Assembly: GCF_004010095.1 (NCBI RefSeq)
Contig: NZ_RRYD01000012.1
Location: 1 to 64,000 of the forward strand
Direction: 5' to 3'
Length of the DNA: 64,000 nt
From: Lacticaseibacillus hulanensis
GTDB lineage: Bacteria > Bacillota > Bacilli > Lactobacillales > Lactobacillaceae
Shown here piece by piece: positions 17,363 to 25,417 of this stretch; position 1 is the stretch's first letter; every line of letters begins with the position of its first letter. The position numbers and the translations under genes are program-made. The notes beneath the pieces are model-generated. The model was not told where the DNA came from, did no database searches, and saw only the letters and a list, made by a program, of their open reading frames with translations.

Positions 17363-18409
17363 ATGCGCAAACAAGTCATGCTATTAACCGTCACGGCGCT
17401 GGCGACATTGGTGCTCGGTGCTTGTGGTAATAACCAGAAATCTTCATCGGACTCGAGCACCAAATCGAGCAAGGTGGTCAAAAAAGCGCCGAAGAAGGAG
17501 AAGCCGGCGGCCAAGTCGAGCAAAAAAGTGGCGACTAAGCCGAAGCCGAAAGTGGTTAGTGACAAGATGAATTTTGCCCAGATTGAAAAGGGTGACTTCA
17601 GCAGTCTCACCGGGACGTGGACGGAGATTGCTGGCGGTGGGAATGGTATTGGCGGGTTTCAAATGGAGGTTGGTGATGGCCGCAAGCTTTCTCTAACGCC
17701 CAGCACGATTAAGACGATGGGTATGTCAGTTTCAGGGACAACGTTGACTGACAACAATGGCGCCCACAAACTTGAATTTGATGTGCAGAAGGGGGCGTTG
17801 TTTGCATCCCTGCAGAATGATGCTGCAATTAATTGGGGCGTGACCTTTTACCCGAAGAACACGACCTCTGCGTACAGCGACATCACTGGCACGCCGAAGA
17901 ATACGCAGAACCTGATTGAAGTGTGGACGAGCAACAATTCCGCTACACAGGTGTTCGCCCAGAACGTGACTGCTGCTCAGTTCAAGGCCATGCAGGCAAA
18001 AGCAGCACAGGGGATGCACCTGGATCAGGTGGCTCAGAATGATTTCTCCAGCCTGGTTGGAACGTGGAAGAATCCGCAGAACGGGGATACGATTGTTGTC
18101 ACCAGTCAGGTGCAAAACCGCACCGCCGATTCCGCTTACCCTAACGCGAAGGGCGCAGTCATCAGCGGCCAAGATGTCTACGGCCAGCACGAGGTCTTGA
18201 TGAATGGTGAACGCGAGTCCGGCACGATGCACGCCCTGCTGGGGTACTTTTCTAACAAGGTACCTGGCACCAACGTATCATCACTGTTGCTGGTGCCTAA
18301 GGGTGTAACGGCCTCAATTGACGATGACTCCGATTCAACCCAAGACCGCATGATTCTTGGCGGCGGCGAGGGCGGCTACGCAGAGAAAGCCTACTACCTG
18401 GTTAAGTAA
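17363..18409 (+). CDS. Lipoprotein with two DUF6287-type domains
   Basis: 348 residues. The type II signal peptide ends in LGAC (about residues 17-20), followed by a Ser/Lys-rich linker (22-70). Two repeated modules begin KGDFSSLTGTW (about residue 76) and QNDFSSLVGTW (about 227), the opening motif of DUF6287. It is therefore an extracellular membrane-anchored protein of unknown function. The start is fixed by the signal peptide; an in-frame GTG at 17327 would put 12 odd residues before it and overlaps the SD. It is convergent with regulator B and separated from it by a terminator. Confidence 0.75.
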   Translation: MRKQVMLLTVTALATLVLGACGNNQKSSSDSSTKSSKVVKKAPKKEKPAAKSSKKVATKPKPKVVSDKMNFAQIEKGDFSSLTGTWTEIAGGGNGIGGFQMEVGDGRKLSLTPSTIKTMGMSVSGTTLTDNNGAHKLEFDVQKGALFASLQNDAAINWGVTFYPKNTTSAYSDITGTPKNTQNLIEVWTSNNSATQVFAQNVTAAQFKAMQAKAAQGMHLDQVAQNDFSSLVGTWKNPQNGDTIVVTSQVQNRTADSAYPNAKGAVISGQDVYGQHEVLMNGERESGTMHALLGYFSNKVPGTNVSSLLLVPKGVTASIDDDSDSTQDRMILGGGEGGYAEKAYYLVK

Positions 18410-18422
18410 AATCGCGCAAAAA

Positions 18423-18472
18423 AAGACCCAACCAGCGCTCGGCGAATTGCCGGACGTGCTGGTTGGGTCTTC
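18423..18472 (-). terminator. Terminator between lipoprotein gene and regulator B
   Basis: Stem AAGACCCAACCAGC with its complement (18423-18436 with 18458-18471). On the minus strand it runs into seven T, so it mainly serves regulator B. Confidence 0.85.
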
Positions 18473-18479
18473 GTGCATA

Positions 18480-20372
18480 TTAGTTGGTTGCGTGATCTTT
18501 TTGCCATTTTTCCGCGATGGCAAACACCTCATCAAGATCATCTTCGTAGATGTTCGACATGAACGGATTGGTGGTTGGCTGGACGTATTCGCGCATAGTT
18601 TGCCGATTAGCACGAATCACTGACTCGATGGCGGGCACGTCGGCACCCGGCGTGTATAGCTTGATGTACAGCTCCGAATAAGAGTATGCTGCGGCAAACG
18701 TCGTAAAAATGCGGTTGTAGTCGATGCTGTTCTGGATGAACCGTAATTTGAGAATCGCGTCCCCATCACCGACCATGATTAGGCTGCCGATAATCAGGCT
18801 GAGCAATTCGACGAGGGCTGAGTTGCGCTTGATATCAAAGCTGGCGTGGCTAATGATGTGCTGCAGGGCCTTCAGCTGCTTCGCCTTTGTTGCATCATCG
18901 GTGTCAATATGACCCGATGCATCCAAAAAGGCGATGACGTCTGAGCTTTGGAAGTGCTTGGCTGCGAAAACGCCGCGGAAGGTTAGGTCGTGAATCTTGG
19001 CGAGCGCGTACTCTTCGTCCGGCTGACAATCGAATAAGTTAGAGCTTTCGGCGGCACGCTGCTTCAGGTCGGCCAGCAGCAAATTATAGCGGTATTCGGG
19101 AAGCAGTCGGAACGTGGCCTTGGTTGCCATGTACGCGTGCTTGATGCGCTCGGCCTTATCACTAATGGTGTCATCGAAAATCATGGTTTTGTAATCCGAG
19201 AAGGGAATTGGGAACACAAGCCGGTAGAACATGTCGGTCGTGAGTAGCAGCACGTTGAGCAGCTGTAGCGAATCCCGGAACCCCATCTGCGTTTTCTCGT
19301 TCTCAAACCGTGACTGCGTGGCAGTTTGCCAGTTCACGCTCACGTCTTGGAGGTTGAGGTTGTAAAATTGGCGCAGGCGTTTGATGGACGGACCACTGAA
19401 CTGCCACTCGTCAGTGAGCCAATACTCGTTTTCGCCCTCATGGTGGTCAAGCAGCTCGTAATTGTGCGCCGCCTTCTTCCCCAGCTTGATTAGCGGCCAA
19501 ATTCGCTTGAAGTATTTGACCAGCCCCGTCAGTGATAGGTTGGCCGTCTGCGTGATGAGGCGGTTAATCTTGCTCAAGTTGGCGTCCGTTGGGGATTTGA
19601 CCCAATTCAGCGTGAATTGCGCAAAGTTCACGACCGGCGCCATGTTGATGGCCGAAATCTCAGTCTGGTCCAATTTCTGGTGCATGATTGTGAGGTGGTG
19701 GAACTTGGTCAGGGCCTCCTGGAGTGCGGACGCCAGCTGCAGGTCCCGGTTAATCGTTGCCTGGATGAGTAGGTAGGCCAAGTCGCCGCTGTTCAGCCGT
19801 GCCAGCTGAATGTTATCGGCATTAAACTGGGCCGCATAATCAATGACCCGATTGGCGACCATGTTGAGTAGTTCATCGCTGCCAAAGCGCATCGCGGCCG
19901 TGATTGCGAGTGTTGTGGTCGCGTTCCAGGCCGGGGATGGCGCGACAAAGTCACTGAGCATCTGCTCCTCGTCTGCGCTCAGACGGTAGGCGGAAGTGTC
20001 CGCCTTTTGACTCATTGCAAGCAGGAAGCCGGCGTACTTGACCGGGCGCAGGTTCATTATCGATTCGTTAGCCTGCGCGAAGTTGTCGCTGAACTCCTCC
20101 AGGTGCCCCTGGTCGTTTGCGAGGAACGCCGCCAGTGTGTCGATATCGATGATGTTGCCTTGTGCGTGCTGGAATTCGCGAAAATCGTAGACCGTGAACT
20201 GGATGTTCGCGAAAATGGCCTTCATGTTGGCCACACTCAGGTCGCTTTGGCCCCGCTCGAAGCGCGACAGGGCCGCGGGTGAACATCCTGACCCCTCAAC
20301 GGCCTGCGCGAGCGTCAACCCGCGCGCTTTGCGAAATTGTTGCAAGAAGGTCCCAATTGATTTTGACGCCAT
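18480..20372 (-). CDS. Double-length Rgg-like regulator B (two HTH units in one chain)
   Basis: 630 residues and paralogous to regulator A over its whole length. HTH 1 is at residues 5-62 (CSPAALSRFERGQSDLS). HTH 2 begins near residue 320 (IKRLRQFYNLNLQDVSVNW, then ATQSRFENEKTQMGFRD). Both helical parts resemble the peptide-binding repeats of Rgg proteins. The start at 20372 is preceded by TGGAGG at 8 bases; upstream in-frame ATGs overlap that site or lack one. It is convergent with the DUF6287 lipoprotein. Its target is not obvious. Confidence 0.8.
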   Translation of the reverse strand: MASKSIGTFLQQFRKARGLTLAQAVEGSGCSPAALSRFERGQSDLSVANMKAIFANIQFTVYDFREFQHAQGNIIDIDTLAAFLANDQGHLEEFSDNFAQANESIMNLRPVKYAGFLLAMSQKADTSAYRLSADEEQMLSDFVAPSPAWNATTTLAITAAMRFGSDELLNMVANRVIDYAAQFNADNIQLARLNSGDLAYLLIQATINRDLQLASALQEALTKFHHLTIMHQKLDQTEISAINMAPVVNFAQFTLNWVKSPTDANLSKINRLITQTANLSLTGLVKYFKRIWPLIKLGKKAAHNYELLDHHEGENEYWLTDEWQFSGPSIKRLRQFYNLNLQDVSVNWQTATQSRFENEKTQMGFRDSLQLLNVLLLTTDMFYRLVFPIPFSDYKTMIFDDTISDKAERIKHAYMATKATFRLLPEYRYNLLLADLKQRAAESSNLFDCQPDEEYALAKIHDLTFRGVFAAKHFQSSDVIAFLDASGHIDTDDATKAKQLKALQHIISHASFDIKRNSALVELLSLIIGSLIMVGDGDAILKLRFIQNSIDYNRIFTTFAAAYSYSELYIKLYTPGADVPAIESVIRANRQTMREYVQPTTNPFMSNIYEDDLDEVFAIAEKWQKDHATN

Positions 20373-20631
20373 CGTCGCTGCCTCCATAAAGTATCCATTC
20401 TGTGCCAGATGGTTAATAGTTTTGCATAAATGTATTGTACCATCAGGAAGCGCAAATCGTGCCGTTGCAGCATTAATTTTGGTGCGGCGTTGGCGGCACA
20501 CGGGCGTCTCGACGCTAGGGACGATCCGGGTGATTCAGAGAGGGGCCGCGGCGCTGTGGCTTTGCGATTACTTGCGGGGTGACCTGGACGGGCGCGTGCA
20601 CGCCGCCACGCGCTGGTTCGCCTTTGCTCAA

Positions 20632-20805
20632 CGGAAAAGTGGCCGTTTTGCAAATTTGATACAGGACATATTTTTTGGAATGAAAACCGTGTGTAAGTTC
20701 ATTACAGTGTCACTTTCAATGCGGAAAAGTGGCTGCTTTCACGGAAATTCTGCGCATATTTTTAAATATTACCTGTGTCAAATTTGCGCTGGCGCCACTT
20801 TTTCG
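20632..20805. repeat. 174-bp element with 34-bp imperfect inverted ends (MITE-like)
   Basis: The ends CGGAAAAGTGGC to TTTGATACAGG (20632-20665) and CCTGTGTCAAATTTGC to TTTTTCG (20772-20805) are inverted copies, with 15 of 16 inner bases matching. CGGAAAAGTGGC recurs in direct orientation at 20722-20733. The element sits in the 595-base gap between regulator B and the LysR gene and has no coding capacity. The rest of the gap (20373-20631, 20806-20915) shows nothing I can assign. Confidence 0.5.
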
Positions 20806-20922
20806 TTGCGTGTCCGCCTGGTGGGCCGATTTGCAGCGGCGCGGTAACTGCGGCGGTGGCGGGCTGCGAGCGCACTGGTCGTCAGGGATGGCCCGTCAGT
20901 TGCATGCGCCCCGAAACCAAAA

Positions 20923-20959
20923 CGGCCCCAGACACGAGCTGAGTCAGTGTCTGGGGCCG
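20923..20959 (-). terminator. Terminator of redox operon
   Basis: A 13-bp GC-rich perfect stem (CGGCCCCAGACAC and complement). On the minus strand it leads into TTTT. Confidence 0.85.
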
Positions 20960-20967
20960 AATGCTGT

Positions 20968-21852
20968 TTACTTAAGGGCAAGCCGGTTAAACCGCTTGAT
21001 GAAGGCGGTTGTGGCGGGCGTCTGCAGCCGGTGCTTGCGCCAGGCCAGAACGGTGTGCGTCTGGACGCGCGGCGAGAAGGGGATGAAGCGCACGCCTGCG
21101 TTCGTGCCGGAATCGATGACCCCCTCAATCGTGAGGGCCGCCAAATTGCCGTACTCAATTAACGGCAGAACGTTGAAAATCAGATTGAAGTGACCAACAA
21201 CGTTGAGGCGCGTCAATTCCGCGTGGGCCCACTGGCTGAGCAGCTGTTGCACGTCCGCGCGCCCTGAGATGATGAGCGGAATGCCTGCCAGGTCAACTGG
21301 TTCGATGACCGGCTTCTTGGCCAGCGGTGCATCAACGCTGACCACGAGGCCCCAGCGTTCGGTGTGGGCTAGGGTCAGGTGATCGTACTTGTCGGTGTTG
21401 ACCGGTTCAAGCAGGAGGGCAACGTCGAGCAGGCCCTTGTCCAGCCGGTCGAACAGGTCGTCACTGGTGCCGGTGAACAGGTCGAAGGTGACGGCGGGGT
21501 ATTCCTGGGTAAATTTCACCAGCTCTTCGGCGAGGGCGTGACTGCTGTCGGCTTCCACAGCGCCGATGTTGATGTTGCCGCTGAACAGCTCGTTGTGCTG
21601 GTTCACGAAGGTTTGTTCGGTCTGCGCGGTGAGCGTCAGGATTTCCTGCGCCCTAGTCTTGAGGTAGAGGCCGGCCTGCGTTGGGGTCAGTCCGTGACTG
21701 GTGCGCGTGAATAGTGGCGCGCCGAGTTCATCTTCCAGCCCCTTGAGCTGCCGCGACAGTTTTGGCTGGGTAATGTGCAGGCGCTGCGCCGCGGCCGAGA
21801 TTGAGCCGGCAGATTCGATTGCGAGGAAATATTCAAGCAGCCGCAGTTCCAT
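20968..21852 (-). CDS. LysR family transcriptional regulator
   Basis: 294 residues. N-terminal winged HTH (1-60; AGSISAAAQRLHITQPKLSR is the recognition region), then a type 2 periplasmic-binding-like sensor domain (about 90-290). It is the last gene of a five-gene minus-strand operon (cupin, SDR, CMD, NmrA-like, LysR), so it probably controls that operon and itself. ATG at 21852 has GGAGG at 8 bases. Inducer unknown. Confidence 0.85.
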   Translation of the reverse strand: MELRLLEYFLAIESAGSISAAAQRLHITQPKLSRQLKGLEDELGAPLFTRTSHGLTPTQAGLYLKTRAQEILTLTAQTEQTFVNQHNELFSGNINIGAVEADSSHALAEELVKFTQEYPAVTFDLFTGTSDDLFDRLDKGLLDVALLLEPVNTDKYDHLTLAHTERWGLVVSVDAPLAKKPVIEPVDLAGIPLIISGRADVQQLLSQWAHAELTRLNVVGHFNLIFNVLPLIEYGNLAALTIEGVIDSGTNAGVRFIPFSPRVQTHTVLAWRKHRLQTPATTAFIKRFNRLALK

Positions 21853-21867
21853 GGGCAATGCCTCCGA

Positions 21868-22428
21868 TTAGTTACCGGGACGGGTGGTGTCCGGGTCTAG
21901 TTTGCTGATACCTAGGCTACTATAACTGTTCGGGCCTGGATTGACAATTGTTTGCACCACCAGGTCGGCAACGTAGCGTCTGGTTGCAGCAAGGTTGCCA
22001 AAATGCTGCGGCGCTTCGGGCAATGCCCCGGTTGGTTGCTGAACCCGCGACGGGTCAATCAGCGTACAGTGGATGCGAGGCTTCAGGGCGGCCGGCATAG
22101 CATCCGCTTCTTCTGGGGCCAGATGGGTGACGTAGACGAGGCGCGCAACGCCGGCTGCAACCATTGCCCGGGCGATGGTGGGCGCGAGCACCGCAAAGGG
22201 TCCATTCAGGTTGGCGTAAACGACATCGACGCCGGCCATGGCCTCGTAAAGCGCCTGGTAATCCAGGACGTCGGCTTCAACCACGCACTCGCGCCGGGGA
22301 TTGATTTGCTGAAGCCGCTTGGCCCTGCGCAAATATAGCGTGAGGTGCACGGGTGTTTCCGCAAGCAGGCGGCTACGCACCAGCCGGGCAATCTGGCCAT
22401 TGGCGCCGATGATTAGGATATTTGCCAC
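21868..22428 (-). CDS. NAD(P)-binding NmrA/SDR-like protein
   Basis: 186 residues with an N-terminal Rossmann motif (ILIIGANGQIARLV, GxxGxxA type). The body is like atypical SDR or NmrA-type NAD(P)H sensors and reductases, including LVYVTH near residue 100. It is slightly shorter than the usual 200-220. GTG start with no strong ribosome site, 4 bases after the CMD stop, so translation is probably coupled. Confidence 0.7.
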   Translation of the reverse strand: MANILIIGANGQIARLVRSRLLAETPVHLTLYLRRAKRLQQINPRRECVVEADVLDYQALYEAMAGVDVVYANLNGPFAVLAPTIARAMVAAGVARLVYVTHLAPEEADAMPAALKPRIHCTLIDPSRVQQPTGALPEAPQHFGNLAATRRYVADLVVQTIVNPGPNSYSSLGISKLDPDTTRPGN

Positions 22429-22432
22429 AAGT

Positions 22433-22759
22433 TTACTGCTCTTGTCCGTAGATTTCCTTGGCCAGACCGAACGCGGACCAGGCTTTCGGCCATCCGGAGT
22501 AGAAGCTGAGGTGCGTAATCAGCGCGACCATCTCGGCTTTTCTGACGCCGTTTTCCTTAGCAATCTGCATGTGCAATTTTAGCTGCGGGAACAAGCCTTG
22601 CGCCATCAGGGCTGAGCACGTGATTAGGCTGCGGTCGCGGGCGGATAGCTCGTCTTCTTTGGCCCACACCTGCCCGAACAGGACGTCATCATTGAGTGCG
22701 GCGAACTGCGGGGCGAAGTCGCCCAGGTTGTCGCGACCGGCTGTTTGTTTTTTGACCAT
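22433..22759 (-). CDS. Carboxymuconolactone decarboxylase family protein
   Basis: 108 residues. The typical CMD core runs from RDRSLITCSALMAQGL to KLHMQIAKENGV and THLSFYSGWPKAW. Members are small alpha-helical oligomers, some with peroxidase-like (AhpD) activity; the AhpD CxxC pair is absent here, with a single Cys in SLITCSA. It is in an operon with SDR and cupin genes, a combination common in oxidative-stress or quinone-related clusters. Start one of two adjacent ATGs after AAGGA. Confidence 0.8.
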   Translation of the reverse strand: MVKKQTAGRDNLGDFAPQFAALNDDVLFGQVWAKEDELSARDRSLITCSALMAQGLFPQLKLHMQIAKENGVRKAEMVALITHLSFYSGWPKAWSAFGLAKEIYGQEQ

Positions 22760-22789
22760 CATTATCCTTCTTTCTTGCTTGCGGCGATG

Positions 22790-23533
22790 TTACCAAGGCT
22801 GCGTGGTTGGGCCGACGGTGAATTCACTCACGTTGGTGTCTTCCGGCATGTCGATGGCAAATTCGATGACCTTCGCCACGCGATCCGCGGTGATTTCGTA
22901 CGTGTCGTAGGTCTGCTGCATTGCCTGCGCCGCACCGGCGTCGGTAATGGTGTCCAGCAGTTCCGTCTTGATGGCGGCGGGGTAGATGGTCGCGGTGCGA
23001 ATGTGACTGCCTTCCTGGGCGGATTCCATGCGCAATACTTCCATCAAATCGCGGACGGCCCACTTGGTTGCCCCGTAAACGGCCCCGTTCGTGTAGGCCT
23101 TGAGCCCAGCCACGGAACTGGTGGCGATGAAGTGGCCGGACTTTTGCCCCTTGAATGTTGGCAGGGCCGCCGCAATCCCGTTCAGGACCCCCTTCAGGTT
23201 AACGTCGACCATCTGGTTCCATTCATTCACCTTGAGCGCGGAAAGCGGGGAGCTTGGCATGAGCCCGGCGTTCAGGAACATTACGTCAAAGCGGCCGTAC
23301 GTGTCCTTGGCCAGTTGCACTAATGCGGCGTTGTCTTCGGGCCGCGTGACGTCGGTGACCCGGTAAATTGCCTGACCACCAGCGTTTTCGATCGTTTCAA
23401 CCAGCTGCTTGAGCTTTTCCTCACGGCGGGCACCAAGCACAACCTTGGCGCCGTCCTTGGCCAGCAGCTTGGCGGTTGCGGCACCAATCCCGCTAGAGGC
23501 ACCGGTGATAACAACAACTTTGTCTTTAATCAT
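22790..23533 (-). CDS. Classical short-chain dehydrogenase/reductase
   Basis: 247 residues. Cofactor motif TGASSGIG (about 10-17), NAG at about 89-91, and the catalytic triad as Ser in ATSSVAG with YGATK giving Tyr and Lys. An Arg pair (GARREEK) after strand 2 suggests NADP(H). Predicted cytosolic oxidoreductase of unknown substrate. RBS AGGAGA; second gene of the cupin-SDR-CMD-NmrA-LysR operon. Confidence 0.9.
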   Translation of the reverse strand: MIKDKVVVITGASSGIGAATAKLLAKDGAKVVLGARREEKLKQLVETIENAGGQAIYRVTDVTRPEDNAALVQLAKDTYGRFDVMFLNAGLMPSSPLSALKVNEWNQMVDVNLKGVLNGIAAALPTFKGQKSGHFIATSSVAGLKAYTNGAVYGATKWAVRDLMEVLRMESAQEGSHIRTATIYPAAIKTELLDTITDAGAAQAMQQTYDTYEITADRVAKVIEFAIDMPEDTNVSEFTVGPTTQPW

Positions 23534-23559
23534 GTTTTTCTCCTATTCGATTATTGAAA

Positions 23560-23976
23560 TTAATCTTCGCTGAGCGCGTCGTACTGCGCGTCGGACACTG
23601 GTTCCAGCCATTCTGGGGTGCCAGCGGTGATGGCGATGTGGCTAAACCAGCTGTCCTTGGTGGCGCCGTGCCAGTGCTTCACGCCGTCATGGGTCACGAC
23701 GACATCGCCGGGGTGCAACTTGCGGGCTGGCTTGCCGGCTTCCTGGTACCAGCCTTCGCCGCCGGTCACGAGCAGAAGCTGGAAACCATCGTGGTGGATA
23801 TGCCAATTGTTGCGGCAGCCGGGCTCGAAGGTGACGTTGCCAACCCCGACGCTCACTGCGGGGTCACTGATGAGGGTGTTCAGGTAGCTTTGCCCCACGA
23901 AGTACTTTGCGTAGGCATCGTTTGCTGCGCCGAGGCCGAAGATGCCGTTTTTGACTTCTTTTTCATTGCTTGTCAT
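23560..23976 (-). CDS. Cupin domain protein
   Basis: 138 residues. Cupin motif 1 is GCRNNWHIHHDGFQLLLVTGG (metal ligands His, His, Gln/Glu) and motif 2 is PGDVVVTHDGVKHWHGA. It resembles the YhhW or carboxymuconolactone-linked cupins. First gene of the redox operon. The start is MTSNEKE, preceded by AAAGGAAA; an upstream ATG at 23994 overlaps that site. Confidence 0.85.
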   Translation of the reverse strand: MTSNEKEVKNGIFGLGAANDAYAKYFVGQSYLNTLISDPAVSVGVGNVTFEPGCRNNWHIHHDGFQLLLVTGGEGWYQEAGKPARKLHPGDVVVTHDGVKHWHGATKDSWFSHIAITAGTPEWLEPVSDAQYDALSED

Positions 23977-24032
23977 TAGATATTTTCCTTTCATGCTCTT
24001 AATGTTTACCGAGTTGCTTGAAGCCAATGCCT

Positions 24033-24060
24033 AGTATATGGCTGAAATGGGTATACGTAA
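24033..24060 (-). promoter_or_regulatory. Promoter of the redox operon
   Basis: On the minus strand TTACGT (24055-24060), 16-bp spacer, TATACT (24033-24038). The remaining gap to the divergent LysR gene (24061-24412) holds an extended -10, TGTTAAAAT at 24366-24374, and nothing else I can support. Confidence 0.5.
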
Positions 24061-24412
24061 AATGCTTAATTGGTCGGTGAGATATGCCTGGTGAGCATGG
24101 CGAAGCGAGGACGACACGCGTGGAATCTTCTGCTTTTGCACAAACTGCCGCGGAATGTTGGTTCAGTTATTGGTAAACATCTGTGGCTCTAGTTACGCGC
24201 TTTTTTGGCGACCACTATGGCGGAGGCAAGAATTCTTAGCGCCACGATGAGCAAAATTAAGAAGTCGCACTGACTGCCATGGATGGTGGCGTTGCCCGTC
24301 TTACTGTGCACCCCTCAGCAGCGATGACGGCGGACATAATACTGGTCCCAAGGGAGCCCGCAAACGTGTTAAAATATGCCCAATTGGAATACTTGACGGA
24401 GGAGGCATGAAA

Positions 24413-25285
24413 ATGGAAACACAAAAGCTGCAGGCATTCATTACCGTGGCCGCCACTTTGAGCTATACAGAGGCCGCGACCCAGCTGTTCACCACGCAGG
24501 CGACGGTGTCCAAGCAGATTTTGGCACTCGAAAAGCAGTGGGGCGTGCTCCTGTTTTCTCGCGAACATCGGCAAGTGCACCTGACCGCAAGCGGGGCAGA
24601 CCTGCTGCCAAAAGCCCAGGCGGTCGTCGCGGCCGCAAATGCGCTGGAAACCGCCGCGGTGCAGGCACAGCGAGGAAACGGCCGGTTGCTGCGGATTAAA
24701 ACCATCCCGTCAATTGCCAGCTACCGCGCCTTCAACCAGATTGCCGCCTTCCACGCCGCGTATCCGGACGTGAAGTTGCAGCTGGCGGAGGTTGAAACGA
24801 ACGTGGTGGACAGTGCGCTCAAAACCGGAGCGGCCGACATTGTCTTCACGCGCCTGTTTGGGCAGCCGGATGCCGCAACCGAGTTCTGCTTTGCTTCGGA
24901 CGACCAGCTGTGCGTGGTGGTGCGCAAAGACAGCGAACTAGCGGGCCACAAGGTGCTCACGGCATCTGACTTGGCGAGCGCCGACCTGCTAGTGCTCGGG
25001 GAAAGCACGCGCCTGTTTCAGCCGGTTGCCAAGCTGTTTGCGGACGCGGGTATTACGCCGCACATCGCCTACAAGGGGCAGCGCATCGACCTGATTATCG
25101 GGATGGTCCGCGGGCACCTGGGCGTTTCGGTGATGATGGAAAAGACGATTGACCTGTTGGATTTCCCCGAGCTCACCACCGTGCCGCTCGAGCCGACCGT
25201 GACCTCCAAGCTCGGCTTCTTGCGGCAAAAAGGGCAGCACGATGCGGCCAGCAACGCGTTTTGGGCATTCATCAATAGTAATTGA
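24413..25285 (+). CDS. LysR family regulator, probable activator of the lpd cluster
   Basis: 290 residues. N-terminal winged HTH (about 3-62; LSYTEAATQLFTTQATVSKQ) and a sensor domain. The ATG at 24413 is preferred because AGGAGG is 8 bases before it; the ATG at 24407 is too close. It lies directly upstream of and co-directional with lpdC-lpdB-lpdD, but is separated by a terminator and a new promoter. This is the arrangement of a phenolic-acid-responsive LysR regulator. It is not the paralog at 20968. Confidence 0.85.
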   Translation: METQKLQAFITVAATLSYTEAATQLFTTQATVSKQILALEKQWGVLLFSREHRQVHLTASGADLLPKAQAVVAAANALETAAVQAQRGNGRLLRIKTIPSIASYRAFNQIAAFHAAYPDVKLQLAEVETNVVDSALKTGAADIVFTRLFGQPDAATEFCFASDDQLCVVVRKDSELAGHKVLTASDLASADLLVLGESTRLFQPVAKLFADAGITPHIAYKGQRIDLIIGMVRGHLGVSVMMEKTIDLLDFPELTTVPLEPTVTSKLGFLRQKGQHDAASNAFWAFINSN

Positions 25286-25289
25286 GGAC

Positions 25290-25317
25290 AGGTGGCGCGT
25301 GGTGCGCCGCCTTTTTT
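25290..25317 (+). terminator. Terminator after LysR gene
   Basis: Stem AGGTGGCGC/GCGCCGCCT (one G-U) followed by T6. Confidence 0.85.
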
Positions 25318-25361
25318 AGTACAACTATTCCAATCTGGCATAGATGCCGCCGCAGTCCGAA

Positions 25362-25390
25362 TTGTTCCGCCGCCGCAAGCCCCGCATACT
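25362..25390 (+). promoter_or_regulatory. Promoter of lpdCBD
   Basis: TTGTTC (25362-25367), 17-bp spacer, CATACT (25385-25390), about 28 bases before the lpdC start. It is weak, as expected for a LysR-activated promoter. Confidence 0.5.
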
Positions 25391-25417
25391 GAGAACATAG
25401 AAAGCGGAGGGATGAAC

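Noticed and set aside
20194-20847. A 217-codon open frame on the plus strand opposite regulator B and across the inverted-repeat element.
   Set aside because: Starts inside the antisense of a conserved HTH, has low-quality composition and no ribosome site; shadow frame.
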